DNA of 15,539 nucleotides from Planctomycetales bacterium. Lineage in GTDB: Bacteria > Planctomycetota > SBBH01. The position numbers and the translations under genes are program-made. The notes under the pieces were generated by a model that worked only from the letters and a program-made list of their open reading frames with translations, made no database searches and was not told where the DNA came from. Shown here in pieces: positions 1 through 8,148 of this stretch (position 1 is its first letter; each line of letters opens with the position of its first letter). The stretch lies in the NCBI GenBank assembly GCA_005239795.1, contig SBBH01000021.1, forward strand, positions 1 to 15,539, given 5' to 3'.

Positions 1-113
1 ACCAGCCGGTATAGAATCACGCCACTTTGGCATGAGCAGGGATCTGTGCACAAACTGGGGAAACTCGCGTAGCCTCCCCCCAGCCGATTTTGTCATAAAA
101 TGCTAGCTTAGAG
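1..113. other. Upstream region of the first pilus ATPase gene
   Basis: I see no gene here. ATAAAAT near 95-101 is AT-rich, but no -35 box lies at a suitable distance, so no promoter is called. Confidence 0.3.
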
Positions 114-1814
114 ATGAAAATCGGTGAAATCCTGGTCAAGATGGGCGCCGCCACGGCCCCGCAGATTCAACAGGCACTGGCCCTCCAGAAGGAGCGTGGT
201 GGTATACGCCTAGGCGCGATCTTAATTGAACAGGGCGTTGTCACGTCCGAACAGGTGGCCCAGGCGCTCTCGCAACAGTCGGGCCTCGAGTACGTCCCGC
301 TCAAGCACACCAAGATCCCCACAAATGTCATTGAACTGGTGCCGCGCGAGGTCGCCGAGGCGAAGACCCTCATTCCGCTCGCGCGCGAGAATGGAGCGGT
401 CAAGGTGGCCGTCGCGGACCCCTATGACATTGCGACGCTGGACGAATTGCGCTTTCGGCTGAACCTCGACATTCTGCCCGTCCTCTCAAGCCCCGAGGAG
501 ATCCGCCATTCGATCACGAACAACTACGGCGTCAGCGAAGAGTCGATCGAGGACCTCACTCAAATGGAGGGCGCCAACGCCGTTGAACTGCGCGACGAGA
601 GCGAGGAGGCCGGTGCCGGCGAAGAGGGCGAAGACGCTCCCGTCATACGCCTGGTGACCTGGATCATCGCGGAAGCCGTCAAAAACCGCGCCTCCGACAT
701 CCACATCGAACCCTTTGAAAAACGGATCCGCATCCGTTACCGGATCGACGGCGTCTGCCACGAAATCGAGCAGATCAAACCTCCCAAACGCCTGCAGGCC
801 TCGATCCTCTCGCGCATCAAGATCATGGCCAAGATGCAGATCGAAGAGAAACGCAAGCCCCAGGACGGCCAGATCAAGATGAACCTGATGTCCCGCAATC
901 TCGACCTGCGCGTCTCGGTGATTCCCGGCACCTGGGGCGAGAGCGTTGTGATGCGCATCCTCGAGAAACAGTCCTTCCTGATGGGCCTTCCGCACCTGGG
1001 GTTCCTGGATAACGACTACCAAAAATTCCATGCCACCATCAAGCGCCCCAACGGGATCATCCTCGTCTGCGGCCCCACGGGAAGCGGAAAGACCACGACG
1101 CTGAACGCCGCGCTTTCGGAGTTGAACCGCCCCGATGTGAAGATCATCACGGCGGAAGATCCCGTCGAGTATCACATCTCGGGGATCAACCAGTCTCAAG
1201 TAAACGAGTCGATTGGACTCACCTTCGCGCGGATCATCCGGGCGATGCTGCGCCAGGCCCCGAACATCATCATGATCGGTGAAATCCGCGACGCCGAGAC
1301 GGCCGAGGCCGCGATTGAAGCGGCCCTTACCGGGCACCTCGTCTTTTCCACCATCCACACCAATGACGCCCCCTCCGCCGTTACGCGTCTCATCGACATG
1401 GGAATCAAGCCGTTTCTGGTGGGATCCTCGATCCAGGCCATCATGGGACAGAGGCTGGTGCGCGTCATCTGTGAGCACTGCAAGGAGTCCTACCTTCCCT
1501 CCGACAAAGAGTACTTCGCCATGGGCCTAAATCCCGAGGAAGTAGCTGGCAAACCCCTTTACCGAGGACGCGGATGCTCCGAATGCAGCGACTCTGGCTA
1601 CAAGGGACGCAAGGGGATCTTCGAGCTCATGCTCATGAACCGAAGACTTCGCGAGATGGCCATGAATAAGACGCCGACGCCGGAGCTGCGCAAGGAGGCC
1701 CGCAACTCCGGGATGAGCTCACTCCGGGAGGATGGCATCCGCAAGGTGCTCATGGGGATGACCACGATGGACGAGATCAACCGCGAAACGCACATTGACA
1801 TGGCGGGATCCTAA
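114..1814 (+). CDS. pilB: PilB/GspE-type assembly ATPase with MshEN-like N-terminus (paralogue 1)
   Basis: Hexameric cytoplasmic ATPase that would power pilus extension or type II secretion. Residues 2-25 and 31-54 are two tandem ~24-residue motifs of the form (K/R)(I/L)GxIL...G......AL..Q, the pattern of MshEN domains, several of which bind cyclic di-GMP (family knowledge). The catalytic core shows Walker A GPTGSGKT at 320-327 (K326), a Walker B region IIMIGEIRD, a His-box TGHLVFSTIHTND, and a zinc site with two CxxC pairs (C453/C456 and C488/C491). At 566 aa the length is normal. The ATG at 114 is the first start in frame; only a weak AGAG precedes it. It heads a plus-strand pilus cluster, but 225 bp separate it from pilT, so it may be transcribed separately. 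PilB and GspE cannot be told apart by sequence alone; neighbouring pilT favours PilB. Confidence 0.93.
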   Translation: MKIGEILVKMGAATAPQIQQALALQKERGGIRLGAILIEQGVVTSEQVAQALSQQSGLEYVPLKHTKIPTNVIELVPREVAEAKTLIPLARENGAVKVAVADPYDIATLDELRFRLNLDILPVLSSPEEIRHSITNNYGVSEESIEDLTQMEGANAVELRDESEEAGAGEEGEDAPVIRLVTWIIAEAVKNRASDIHIEPFEKRIRIRYRIDGVCHEIEQIKPPKRLQASILSRIKIMAKMQIEEKRKPQDGQIKMNLMSRNLDLRVSVIPGTWGESVVMRILEKQSFLMGLPHLGFLDNDYQKFHATIKRPNGIILVCGPTGSGKTTTLNAALSELNRPDVKIITAEDPVEYHISGINQSQVNESIGLTFARIIRAMLRQAPNIIMIGEIRDAETAEAAIEAALTGHLVFSTIHTNDAPSAVTRLIDMGIKPFLVGSSIQAIMGQRLVRVICEHCKESYLPSDKEYFAMGLNPEEVAGKPLYRGRGCSECSDSGYKGRKGIFELMLMNRRLREMAMNKTPTPELRKEARNSGMSSLREDGIRKVLMGMTTMDEINRETHIDMAGS

Positions 1815-1862
1815 GGGGCCGGCGGAAATAACTTCTGTACTGGATAGAAGGGGCCAGGGGAC

Positions 1863-2027
1863 ATGAACGAACATCTCCAAGATCTTGCACGAGAGGCATT
1901 TTCATCTCACTCTTTTCCGCACGACCCCTTATATAGGATTCACGCGGAAAAAGGGGAACGAAAAGGTAACAGAATCAAAACGATCCATTACAACAGAATC
2001 AATAAGTTGTTTTCGCGCGAATCCTAA
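1863..2027 (+). CDS. Small basic hypothetical protein (54 aa)
   Basis: A 54-codon ORF fills most of the gap between the first ATPase gene and pilT. The product is basic in its second half (motifs RKGNRIK and HYNRINKLF) with no membrane segment and no domain I recognise. An AGGGG stretch ends 2 nt before the ATG, closer than ideal for a ribosome binding site. The stop codon lies 12 nt before the pilT start. The stretch is clearly more AT-rich than its neighbours, so it could instead be a promoter or leader region for pilT that happens to be open. No function is proposed. Confidence 0.28.
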   Translation: MNEHLQDLAREAFSSHSFPHDPLYRIHAEKGERKGNRIKTIHYNRINKLFSRES

Positions 2028-2039
2028 GGAGAGACATCC

Positions 2040-3143
2040 ATGAGCGAGATGGGACAGGAAATGCGGCGCCTCTTGCAAACCGTGGTGTCGCGCGGGGCCT
2101 CAGACCTACATCTCTCGGTGGGCCAGCCTCCCGTCGTGCGCCTGCATGGAAGGTTGCGCCGGCTCAACACCCCCCCACTGACCCCTGAGGACACCCAAGG
2201 CCTTATGAAAAGCATTACCTCGGAGCGCTGTCAACAAGAACTGGACCGAAGCGGTACCACGGACTTCGCCTTTGCCCTGGAGGATCAGGCGCGTTTCCGC
2301 GTAAGCGCCTTCAAACAGCGCGGCGTCGTCGGCGTGACATTGAGGCTGATCCCATCACAGTTCAGGACGTTCGATCAAATCGGCTTGCCCCACCACGTCA
2401 AGAATCTCGTGATCCGCCAACGGGGACTCGTCCTGGTCACGGGACCCACCGGATGCGGAAAGACGACGACGCTCGCCACGATGGTCAACTTCGTCAACGA
2501 GGAGACAGACCGACACATTGTCACGATCGAGGACCCGATCGAGTACTACCATGTTCATAAGCGCTCGGTGATCACCCAGCGCGAGGTGGGCGTGGACGTC
2601 CCTTCTTTTGACGAGGCGATGCGACGCGTCCTGCGTCAGGACCCGGACGTCGTGATGGTGGGAGAAATGCGGGATCTCGAGACGATGCAGGCCGCGATCC
2701 AAGCCGCGGAGACTGGACACTTGGTGTTCGGCACCCTGCACACGACGGGCGCCGCGCGCACAATCCACAGGCTTGTCGACGTCTTCCCGGTGAATCAACA
2801 GGAACAGGTGCGGATCCAACTGGCGACAAGTCTTCTCGCAGTCATTTCCCAACAACTCCTACCGACGAAGGACGGTGGAGGACGTGCGGCCGCCTTCGAG
2901 ATCATGGTCTGCACGCCGGCCATCCAGAACCTGATCCGTGAAAACAAGATTCACAGGATCGACGACTGCATCCAAACCGGCTCAAAGCTCGGCATGGTCC
3001 TCCTCGATGACTCCCTGTTCGCTCTCTATAAAGATGACAAGATCACGTATGCCACCATGATGGAAGCCGCCCAGCGACCAGAGGATCTCGAGAAGAAGGT
3101 GAATGAGCGCCGTGATGAACTGAAGCGTCTCGGGGGGCCTTAG
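2040..3143 (+). CDS. pilT: Twitching motility / pilus retraction ATPase PilT
   Basis: Retraction ATPase that depolymerises type IV pili at the inner membrane. The N-terminus has the PilT-type start (SRGASDLHLSVGQPP, residues ~18-32). The core has Walker A GPTGCGKT at 135-142 (K141), Walker B VVMVGEMRD and His-box TGHLVFGTLHTT. The C-terminal region keeps the PilT-type helix AIQNLIRENKIHRI. At 367 aa it has normal PilT length and lacks the MshEN domain and zinc cysteines of the two PilB-like neighbours, as expected. A good Shine-Dalgarno (TAAGGAG) ends 8 nt before the ATG. The stop is 1 nt from the start of the next ATPase gene, so the two are probably co-transcribed. PilU is an alternative subtype name. 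Confidence 0.95.
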   Translation: MSEMGQEMRRLLQTVVSRGASDLHLSVGQPPVVRLHGRLRRLNTPPLTPEDTQGLMKSITSERCQQELDRSGTTDFAFALEDQARFRVSAFKQRGVVGVTLRLIPSQFRTFDQIGLPHHVKNLVIRQRGLVLVTGPTGCGKTTTLATMVNFVNEETDRHIVTIEDPIEYYHVHKRSVITQREVGVDVPSFDEAMRRVLRQDPDVVMVGEMRDLETMQAAIQAAETGHLVFGTLHTTGAARTIHRLVDVFPVNQQEQVRIQLATSLLAVISQQLLPTKDGGGRAAAFEIMVCTPAIQNLIRENKIHRIDDCIQTGSKLGMVLLDDSLFALYKDDKITYATMMEAAQRPEDLEKKVNERRDELKRLGGP

Positions 3144-3144
3144 T

Positions 3145-4869
3145 ATGGCTATGCAGAAACCGGATTCACAACTTCCCATCGGCGAGCTCCTCATAAAGAT
3201 GGGAAAACTCGACCCGACACTTCTAGAGGAAGCTCTGAAGCGCCAAAAAGTCCAAGGCGGAGCCCTTGGCGAAATCCTGATGAAAATGGAGGCAGTCTCG
3301 CAGGAAGATCTCTCCATGGCCCTCGGGATCCAGCAGGGCATGGAGACGATCGACCTCAATGCCGTCGAGATCCCCCCTGATGTCATCGATCGCGTCCCTG
3401 TCAGCATGGCGAACCTCTACCGAATCGTCCCCCTCACGTTCAAAGAGGGGACCTTGACGGTGGCGATGGCGGATATCCAGAACCTTTCGGCCCTCGACGA
3501 TCTCCGGTTCATGCTCAACTGTGAGGTGGCTGGAAAAATCAGCAACGAGCGCGCAATCGCTGCCGCCATCGAGAAGCACTACAAAAACAAGGTCGACTCA
3601 ATCGAGGATCTGATGAGCGAACTCGATGGAGCTGACACGGAAACCCTCGAATCCGAAGAAGACCGCGGCTACAACGAGAAAGATCTTGAGCAGATGGCCG
3701 AATCGGCCCCGGTCATCAAGCTCTTGAATCTGTATCTCATGCAGGCGATCAAGGCCCAGGCCAGCGACATCCACTTCGAGCCCTTCGAGGACGATTTTAA
3801 AGTGCGCTACCGCATTGACGGCGCTCTCTACGAGATGATGCCGCCGCCCCGGCATCTTGCGTTGGCACTGACCTCCCGCATCAAAGTCATGGCGAACATG
3901 GACATTGCCGAGCACCGCCTTCCCCAAGACGACCGGATCGAATTGTCGATCGGAGGGAATCCCGTGGACTTGCGCGTCTCGACCCTCCCGACCAAGTTCG
4001 GCGAAAGCGTTGTGATCCGGGTTCTCGATCGGCGGGTGGTCCAGCTTGACATCAATCAGATCATCTACCGCGAAGAGGACCAGAATCTGATCCGTCAACT
4101 CATCAACAAGCCGAACGGCATCGTGCTTGTCACCGGCCCCACCGGTCATGGAAAGACGACCACTCTGTACGGGTGCCTGAATGAGCTCAACCAAATCGAC
4201 ACCAAGATCCTCACGGCTGAGGACCCCGTGGAATACGACATCGAGGGGATCGTCCAGGTCCAAGTGAATCCCGACATCAAGCTGACCTTTGCCAGCTGCC
4301 TGCGGTCCTTTCTGCGCCAGGATCCTGATGTGATCCTGGTGGGCGAGATCCGCGATCTCGAGACCGCCCAAATTGCGATCCAGGCCTCCCTAACCGGCCA
4401 CATGGTGTTCAGCACCCTGCACACCAACGACGCGCCTCTTACGATCACGCGCCTCATCGACATGGGCGTGGAGCCCTTTCTGATCTCAGCCACACTCGAG
4501 GCTGTGGTGGCCCAGCGCCTCGTGCGACGGATCTGCCTGGAATGCCGCGAGGCCTACGAGCCCCCTGAGGAAGCTCTCATGGAACTTGCCCTGATGCCCC
4601 AGGAGGTGCAGGGAAAGAAATTTTATACTGGACGGGGATGCGAGACGTGCAACAATACGGGGTATAAGGGGCGTTTGGCGATCTTCGAAATTATGTCTCT
4701 CGACGACACGCTGCGGGGCCTTATCACCGCCCAGGCCCCTGCCTCAAAGATCCGCGACATCGCGCGCGAACGCGGCATGAGAACCCTGCGCGACGGCGGC
4801 CTCGTGGCCATTTACGATGGCGCCACCACGATCGAGGAAGTCGTCAAGGCCACGAACCTCAACGATTAA
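3145..4869 (+). CDS. pilB: PilB/GspE-type assembly ATPase, paralogue 2 with degenerate MshEN motif
   Basis: Second extension-type ATPase (574 aa) with the same layout as the first. The first N-terminal motif is well formed (PIGELLIKMG.., about residues 11-34). The second reads ALGEILMKME.., having lost both the leading Arg and the internal Gly of the usual (R/K)LG...G pattern, so cyclic di-GMP binding is doubtful (inference). Core motifs are Walker A GPTGHGKT at 331-338 (K337, with His where Ser is usual but the GxxxxGKT pattern intact), VILVGEIRD, a His-box TGHMVFSTLHTND, and zinc cysteines C464/C467 and C499/C502. The start is 1 nt after the pilT stop; pilC follows after 14 nt. It is therefore the paralogue most tightly linked to pilT and pilC and probably the main PilB. 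An in-frame ATG at 3151 is an alternative start. Confidence 0.93.
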   Translation: MAMQKPDSQLPIGELLIKMGKLDPTLLEEALKRQKVQGGALGEILMKMEAVSQEDLSMALGIQQGMETIDLNAVEIPPDVIDRVPVSMANLYRIVPLTFKEGTLTVAMADIQNLSALDDLRFMLNCEVAGKISNERAIAAAIEKHYKNKVDSIEDLMSELDGADTETLESEEDRGYNEKDLEQMAESAPVIKLLNLYLMQAIKAQASDIHFEPFEDDFKVRYRIDGALYEMMPPPRHLALALTSRIKVMANMDIAEHRLPQDDRIELSIGGNPVDLRVSTLPTKFGESVVIRVLDRRVVQLDINQIIYREEDQNLIRQLINKPNGIVLVTGPTGHGKTTTLYGCLNELNQIDTKILTAEDPVEYDIEGIVQVQVNPDIKLTFASCLRSFLRQDPDVILVGEIRDLETAQIAIQASLTGHMVFSTLHTNDAPLTITRLIDMGVEPFLISATLEAVVAQRLVRRICLECREAYEPPEEALMELALMPQEVQGKKFYTGRGCETCNNTGYKGRLAIFEIMSLDDTLRGLITAQAPASKIRDIARERGMRTLRDGGLVAIYDGATTIEEVVKATNLND

Positions 4870-4883
4870 GGGGCCGCGCGGAA

Positions 4884-6134
4884 ATGTCCGTCTTCGTTTA
4901 TCAGGCGCTGGATCGGCAGGGGCGTGAGGTCAAGGACGAGATCGAAGCCGCGTCCCAGGAGGAAGCCGCTTCGCTCATCCGAAAAAAAGGGCTTTATCCG
5001 ACCGGACTCAAGCCCAAAAGCGAGAGGCGCGCGAAGCGTTCAATCACGACGGCAGTCGTCAAGCAAAAAGGGAAGGCCGCCTTTCTGCTGGGAGGCCGGG
5101 TCAACCGCAAGCAATTGACCCAGTTCACGCGGCAGTTTTCGACCCTGCAGAACGCTGGGCTTCCCGTGGTGCGCAGTCTTCAAATCCTGGAATCGCAGCT
5201 CAAGCCCGGCATGATGAAAAACTCCCTGGTGGATGTCACCGACGACGTTCAGGGAGGGTCAAGCCTTTCGGAAGCCTTCGCTAAGCACCCCAAGGTATTC
5301 GACAAGCTTTACGTAAACATGGTTCGCGCGGGGGAAGCCGCGGGGATGCTCGACGTCATCTTTCAGCGCCTAGCTGAGTTCATGGAAAAAAGCCAGAAGG
5401 TCAAACGCCAGGTGGTGGGTGCCCTCGTCTATCCAGTGGCGGTGGTTCTGATCGCCTCGTCCATCCTCTTCTTCGTGATGGCATACATCATTCCTTCGTT
5501 CCAGAAGATGTTTTCGGACATGCATCTCACGCTCCCCATCATCACAAGCGTTTTGATTGAGCTGAGCAGCTTCCTTCAGCGATGGACCCTTCTTCTTCCG
5601 CTTTTCCCGATTGGAATCATCTTTCTCTATAAGACGATCGCTGCGACGGGGACAGGGCGTCTCACCATAGACAAGCTGAAACTCCGCATCCCCCTCTTCG
5701 GCCCGATTATCCGAAAGGCGATGATTTCGCGTTTCAGCCGGACGCTGGGAACGTTGATCTCAAGCGGCGTGGCAATTCTTGAGGCTCTGAGCATCGTCAA
5801 GGGAACGGCCGGCAACGTCGTGATCGCCAACGCCATCGGACAGGTTCACGACAGCATCCGCGAGGGGGATACGATCGCCCAGCCCCTGCGCCAAAGCGGC
5901 TGCTTCGACGAAATCGTGGTGAACATGATCGAAGTCGGCGAGGAGACTGGCGATCTCGACAAGATGCTGATCAAGGTTGCCGACACCTATGACGACGAGG
6001 TCGATGTGGCGGTCGCGGGATTCATGTCCCTTTTCGAACCCCTGCTGATCATCTTCATGGGCGGCGCCGTAGGGTTCATCGTGGTGTCCTTGTTCATGCC
6101 GCTCATCACGCTAATCGACAAATTCGGAAAATAA
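4884..6134 (+). CDS. pilC: Type IV pilus inner membrane platform protein PilC (GspF family)
   Basis: Polytopic inner membrane protein on which the PilB and PilT motors act. The N-terminus has the PilC/GspF opening (FVYQALDRQGREVKDEIEA). Two T2SSF domains follow, roughly residues 75-200 and 275-400, each containing the F(S/T)RxF/LxTL-type start (TRQFSTLQNAGLPVVRSL, SRTLGTLISSGVAILEAL). Hydrophobic segments lie near residues 175-205, 230-255 and at the C-terminus (LLIIFMGGAVGFIVVSLF). At 416 aa the length is normal. An AAGGGG ends 10 nt before the ATG. It sits between the second pilB and the kinase gene in one apparent operon. Confidence 0.95.
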   Translation: MSVFVYQALDRQGREVKDEIEAASQEEAASLIRKKGLYPTGLKPKSERRAKRSITTAVVKQKGKAAFLLGGRVNRKQLTQFTRQFSTLQNAGLPVVRSLQILESQLKPGMMKNSLVDVTDDVQGGSSLSEAFAKHPKVFDKLYVNMVRAGEAAGMLDVIFQRLAEFMEKSQKVKRQVVGALVYPVAVVLIASSILFFVMAYIIPSFQKMFSDMHLTLPIITSVLIELSSFLQRWTLLLPLFPIGIIFLYKTIAATGTGRLTIDKLKLRIPLFGPIIRKAMISRFSRTLGTLISSGVAILEALSIVKGTAGNVVIANAIGQVHDSIREGDTIAQPLRQSGCFDEIVVNMIEVGEETGDLDKMLIKVADTYDDEVDVAVAGFMSLFEPLLIIFMGGAVGFIVVSLFMPLITLIDKFGK

Positions 6135-6136
6135 TC

Positions 6137-7180
6137 ATGGCGGAAGGCCCTTTTCGCGGCCCCTACCGCCTTGTTCGTCAATTGGCCGAAGGCTCGATGA
6201 GCGTCCTCTACGAAGCGGTCGACATCCGCTCTCAGGCGACCGTGGCCTTGAAAACCCTCACCCCTGCCATCGCCCAGGATCCCTGGAAAGTCGCCTGCCT
6301 CAAACGCGAGTATCAGTACGGCAAGGGACTGCGCCATCCCAACCTTGTGCGCTTCATCGAGTTTTTCTCGATCGACGGGACCGATCACCTCGTCATGGAA
6401 TATGTAGCAGGAGAGACCCTCCGCGACGCGATCGACGCGGGGAAGCTCCGTCCCGCAGAAAAGATGGAGATCAGCAAGGGGATCGGGATGGCCCTGGCGC
6501 ACATTCACGATCGCTACGCGGCCGAGGGGCTGGTCCACGCCGACCTCAAGCCGGAGAACATCCTCCTGCGCCATCGCGCGGGGCCTATCCAGCGCGACGA
6601 TGTCGTCCTCATCGATTTCGGCACCGTCGTGGTCCACGAAAGCCGCGGAAGCCTCAGGGGATGGGTCAAAAAAAGGCTCTGGTCTCTCTTCGGCGGCCAG
6701 CGCATCATGGGGGGATCCCCCGTCTACATGTCACCGGAACAGTCCCGCGCCGATTTTATCGACCAGCGCTCCGACATCTATTCCTTGGGGGTGGTCCTCT
6801 ACGACCTCTTCACGGGACGCCCTCCTTTCTTGACATCAGCGGATGAAGAGCGCTCGGCCGCCGGAAAGCCTTTGAAATTAAAAGAACTCCGTCTGACGGA
6901 TCTTCTCCACAGCGACTATAACCACGAGCTCACGATCAAGCACAACACGTTGAAACCGGTGCCGCCGCGGGAGCGCGCCCGGGAGATCCCCCCCGCCTTG
7001 AACACCCTCATTCTAAAATGCCTGCAAAAAAACCCTTCCCGGCGGTACAAGTCGGCCCTGGCTGTGCTCCTGGCCTTGAACAATGTCCCGGTGATGGCCG
7101 ATGGGTCGTTTCCCGGCGGGACTGGAGGCGGTTTCGGGCAGGCCGCGTCCCCTTCCCTTCCCAATACCCCGCGAAGTTGA
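6137..7180 (+). CDS. Cytosolic Hanks-type Ser/Thr protein kinase
   Basis: Protein kinase of 347 aa. Visible kinase landmarks are a modified glycine loop (LAEGSMSVLYEA, residues 16-27), the VALK lysine K39, the alpha-C glutamate (KREYQ, E58), a catalytic loop HADLKPEN (D136, K138, N141) with Ala in place of the usual Arg of HRD, the DFG motif at 160-162 and SPEQ at 199-202 in place of APE. A basic insert (RGWVKKRLWSLFGGQR) lies between DFG and SPEQ, in the activation segment. No membrane segment, PASTA or other sensor domain is present; the last ~25 residues are Gly/Pro/Ser-rich. The start is 2 nt after the pilC stop, so it is probably co-translated with pilus genes. A role in regulating the pilus motor is inference from position only. 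Confidence 0.92.
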   Translation: MAEGPFRGPYRLVRQLAEGSMSVLYEAVDIRSQATVALKTLTPAIAQDPWKVACLKREYQYGKGLRHPNLVRFIEFFSIDGTDHLVMEYVAGETLRDAIDAGKLRPAEKMEISKGIGMALAHIHDRYAAEGLVHADLKPENILLRHRAGPIQRDDVVLIDFGTVVVHESRGSLRGWVKKRLWSLFGGQRIMGGSPVYMSPEQSRADFIDQRSDIYSLGVVLYDLFTGRPPFLTSADEERSAAGKPLKLKELRLTDLLHSDYNHELTIKHNTLKPVPPRERAREIPPALNTLILKCLQKNPSRRYKSALAVLLALNNVPVMADGSFPGGTGGGFGQAASPSLPNTPRS

Positions 7181-7196
7181 GCCTAGCGGTTCAACT
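7175..7196. terminator. Hairpin spanning the stop codons of two convergent genes
   Basis: AGTTGAGCC and GGTTCAACT form a 9-bp stem (one G-U pair) around a TAGC loop. The left arm contains the TGA of the kinase gene and the right arm contains the stop of the minus-strand carbonic anhydrase gene. Convergent placement suggests a bidirectional terminator, but neither strand has a T-tract after the stem, so it would be a weak or factor-dependent one. Confidence 0.4.
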
Positions 7197-7712
7197 CTGA
7201 AGGGAGGCTCGGGCTTCCGCGGCGACACGCACGTATTTTTGGGCCAGGTCCCGGATGACGCGCTTTTCCGCGTCGGAAACCTGCCGGACCTCGCGGGCTG
7301 GAATCCCCAGGACAAGAGCCCCCGGGCGGACCTTCATCCCCTCAGGGATAAGCGTCCCGGCGGCGACGATCGCTCCTTCGCCGATCCAGGCTCCCGTCAA
7401 AATAATCGATCCGATCCCGATCAAGGCCGCGTCCTCGACGGTGCACCCATGCAACGTCACGGAATGCCCCACCACGACCTCGCGGCCGATGAGGCAGGGG
7501 TGCTCGTCTTCCAGGTGAACGATGGTCCCGTCCTGGATATTCGAGGCTTCCCCTACGTCAATCCGGTTGATGTCAGCCCGCAGGACCGCGCCGTACCAGA
7601 CGCTGGATTTGGGTCCCAAGGTCACGCGGCCAATGAGGCGCGCCGTGTCGGCGACGAAGGCGTCAGAGGCGACGGTAGGAAAGTGCCTTTCGTACGCAAG
7701 CAAGCTCGACAT
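7191..7712 (-). CDS. Gamma-class carbonic anhydrase-like hexapeptide-repeat protein (YrdA/PaaY family)
   Basis: Left-handed beta-helix protein of 173 aa made of hexapeptide repeats, forming trimers with metal sites between subunits. The three expected His ligands are visible: H66 in GTIVH, then H83 and H88 in VVGHSVTLHGC, counted from the ATG at 7712. WYGAVLRAD (residues 39-47) and the C-terminal GIPAREVR are typical of the family. Members range from active gamma carbonic anhydrases to uncharacterised acyltransferase-like proteins, so enzymatic activity is not proven. A TTG at 7730 would add six residues; neither start has a convincing Shine-Dalgarno, and I prefer the ATG because homologues usually begin near this point. 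It converges on the kinase gene with a 10-nt gap and stands alone on its strand. Confidence 0.9.
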   Translation of the reverse strand: MSSLLAYERHFPTVASDAFVADTARLIGRVTLGPKSSVWYGAVLRADINRIDVGEASNIQDGTIVHLEDEHPCLIGREVVVGHSVTLHGCTVEDAALIGIGSIILTGAWIGEGAIVAAGTLIPEGMKVRPGALVLGIPAREVRQVSDAEKRVIRDLAQKYVRVAAEARASLQS

Positions 7713-7761
7713 CAGGAGAAAGTCTACCAATGCTGTGGAAAAGTGAACAGCGCTTACGATC

Positions 7762-7832
7762 TCCTCAGTCCTCGGTTCCCCGTTCCCAAAAACCTATGAA
7801 GCGGGTGACCAGCGACTGGGGACTGGCAACCA
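7762..7832. repeat. Degenerate 7-nt tandem repeats in two inverted blocks
   Basis: Plus-strand units TCCTCAG, TCCTCGG, TTCCCCG, TTCCC.. (7762-7789) are followed by GTGACCA, GCGACTG, GGGACTG, GCAACCA (7805-7832). The second block resembles the reverse complement of the first (GGACTGA-like units), so the two arms face each other across a short AT-richer spacer. They occupy the space between the carbonic anhydrase gene and rnpB. The period and sequence recall the heptanucleotide STRR repeats known in heterocystous cyanobacteria, but the units are imperfect. Confidence 0.55.
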
Positions 7833-8046
7833 TAATGTATTTCAGCGCGACCGGTTAAATTGTGATAGTATGCTGATGGTGCGTCGGGGCCGCTCCGGAT
7901 GACATCGGTCCGGAGAGGAAAGTCCGGGCTCCACGGGACAGGGCGGCGGGTAACACCCGCCCCCCGGCCGCGCGAGCGGTCGGGGCGGGAAAGTGCCACA
8001 GAGACGAGACCGCCGAAGGCGAAAGCCAGGCAAGGGTGAAACGGTG

Positions 8047-8109
8047 TCCGCCTCCGCTCTAACAGGCTACGGCGGATCCGCCGAAGGGCCGAAAGGCCGC
8101 GTAGGCGGA
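8047..8109 (+). repeat. Palindromic element 1 inserted in the P11/P12 region of RNase P RNA
   Basis: This 63-nt element begins TCCGCCTCCGC and ends GCGTAGGCGGA, which pair as an outer stem with one mismatch. Inside are a GGCGGATCCGCC palindrome and a hairpin GGCC-GAAA-GGCC with a GNRA loop. Left of it is GGTG and right of it GGGTAAGAGCCCACC; removing the element restores a perfect GGTGGG/CCCACC stem around TAAGAG, as in ordinary class A RNAs. It is closely similar to the element at 8149-8212. Confidence 0.85.
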
Positions 8110-8148
8110 GGGTAAGAGCCCACCGCTCCCTCGGGTGACCGAGGGAGG

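Noticed and set aside
27..52. Possible sigma-54 promoter (TTGGCATGAGC... CTGTGC) upstream of the first ATPase gene
   Set aside because: The spacing from GG to a downstream GC does not fit the -24/-12 rule.
486..1478. Long open frame (330 codons) antisense to the first ATPase gene
   Set aside because: It lies wholly opposite a clearly conserved gene, and its translation (rich in H, D, G, R) matches no family; it is a product of GC-rich codon use.
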